Source: Siminovitchia terrae
GTDB taxonomy: Bacteria > Bacillota > Bacilli > Bacillales > Bacillaceae_C
Length of the DNA stretch: 64,000 nt
Assembly (NCBI RefSeq): GCF_003605405.2
Contig: NZ_QYTW02000017.1
Coordinates: forward strand, 1 to 64,000
Reading direction: 5' to 3'
The first letter of the stretch is position 1. Every line of letters starts with the position of its first letter. The translations under genes were made by a program, and so were the position numbers. The notes beneath the pieces were generated by a model. It worked only from the letters and a program-made list of their open reading frames with translations, was not told the DNA's origin and searched no databases. Below are positions 63,328-64,000 of this stretch, piece after piece.

Positions 63328-64000
63328 GTGGCAGCGATAGTAAAGGAGACCAATCAGGAACCGGCATGCACCACATTGCAATTGGGAAATTACCTTTGGA
63401 ATGATCCGCCGGATCCGAATAAATGGGCGGATTGTGTCCATTGCGGGATGTGCTTAGAATCTTGCCCTACGTATGAAATCACAGGCCATGAGCACCATTC
63501 GCCAAGAGGCAGGGTGCATTTGATCCAATCAGTTGCCGAAGGGCGCCTTGAAGTCAATGATGAACTGAATGACCCCGTTTTTGACTGCTTGGATTGCCGC
63601 GCGTGTACAACTGCCTGTCCTGCAGATGTAAATGTAGGCGGTCTGATTGAAGAAGCAAGAGGGCAGATCCGGCAGGCAATGCCTTTGACAGGATGGAAAA
63701 AGGCAGTCAGTAAATTATTTTTGGAAAAATTGTTCCCTTATCCAGATCGGATGAATGCTTTTGGAAGTCTGCTGAAATTTTATCAAAAGAGTGGTGTGCA
63801 GACGGCGGTGCGAAAAACCGGCTTGATTAATATTATGCCGGACCACTTGGTGGAAATGGAAGGAATCATGCTGGAAGTTAAAAAGCCTGTCCGGAAAAAA
63901 TATAAACATGAAAAAGTAATCAAAGCCCAAGTGGATAAGAAAACAGAAGTTGCTATGTTTGCAGGGTGCGTGATGGATGTGATGTTTGGCGACGTGAATG
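63328..64000 (+). CDS. glcF: glycolate oxidase iron-sulfur subunit GlcF, 5' part
   Basis: 224 codons to the window edge, open. Two ferredoxin-type 4Fe-4S motifs are present: CVHCGMCLESCPTY (residues about 36-49) and CLDCRACTTACPADV (about 88-102). Near the edge VAMFAGCVMDVMFGDVN begins the first CCG domain. This is the GlcF/LutA-like plan. GTG 63328 follows GGGAGG (63313-63318), two bases after the glcE stop, so the two are coupled. Lactate or sn-glycerol-3-phosphate systems use similar subunits, but the GlcE neighbour favours glycolate. Confidence 0.88.
   Translation, partial: MAAIVKETNQEPACTTLQLGNYLWNDPPDPNKWADCVHCGMCLESCPTYEITGHEHHSPRGRVHLIQSVAEGRLEVNDELNDPVFDCLDCRACTTACPADVNVGGLIEEARGQIRQAMPLTGWKKAVSKLFLEKLFPYPDRMNAFGSLLKFYQKSGVQTAVRKTGLINIMPDHLVEMEGIMLEVKKPVRKKYKHEKVIKAQVDKKTEVAMFAGCVMDVMFGDVN

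Noticed and set aside
1-64000. Prophage or conjugative element
   Set aside because: No integrase, terminase, capsid, relaxase or type IV secretion gene was found. The mobile signals are short repeats and remnants only.

Overview
The window looks like chromosome of a low-GC Gram-positive bacterium of the family Bacillaceae. The support is strong GGAGG-type ribosome binding sites, TTG and GTG starts, sigma-A and sigma-D promoters, a CcpA-type cre site, a sporulenol/squalene-hopene cyclase, HemAT, a YndJ-type cluster and DUF2515 (YppC-like) and CcdA/ResA proteins. The genus cannot be fixed from the sequence alone. No phage genes or complete insertion sequence are visible, but the window is full of short dispersed repeats and gene remnants.

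Layout. 1-7.6 kb: a CPBP protease, a thiol-redox set (CcdA-like, ResA-like, second CcdA/DsbD-like), the decayed remains of a copper module (a truncated, frameshifted Cys-rich copper-binding protein and a CopB-type P-ATPase remnant), a small membrane protein and a histidine kinase/response regulator pair. 7.9-8.6 kb: a ykkC-class riboswitch with terminator in front of a NUDIX hydrolase. 9.1-13.8 kb: a YndG/DUF4166/YndJ-like operon whose yndJ carries an in-frame TGA, then a broken UvrA-like gene. 13.9-20.5 kb: a DUF2089 operon, a TetR regulator with its palindromic operator, a collapsed MFS gene, an FtsX-type ABC transporter and a DUF3885 gene with an in-frame TGA. 20.5-24.9 kb: czcD, repeats, a tRNA-3'-end-like scrap, a DMT transporter and a nitroreductase.

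25-45 kb is a signalling block. A c-di-GMP-I riboswitch with terminator precedes an EAL phosphodiesterase gene. Then come the oxygen sensor HemAT, six paralogous four-helix-bundle chemoreceptors, two CheW, CheA, CheY, CheR and CheB. Three good sigma-D promoters (TAAA-N14/15-GCCGATAA type) tie the block to the motility regulon. No CheC, CheD or CheV is present here.

45-64 kb is metabolic: a tartrate dehydrogenase-like enzyme, a flavin reductase, a YueD-like SDR, SqhC, DUF2515/CBO0543/RDD proteins and a DMT transporter. A taurine dissimilation set follows: GntR, Tpa, LysR, Xsc, and possibly the APC permease. The window ends in glcE and the start of glcF (glycolate oxidase).

Three repeat systems stand out. 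The first is an about 195-bp structured element present 11 times; copies bracket whole functional modules and one inverted pair flanks the permease. The second is a 20-unit array of a 40-bp sequence next to an Nramp remnant. The third is a two-locus element that contains 58-bp units, three in tandem at one locus.
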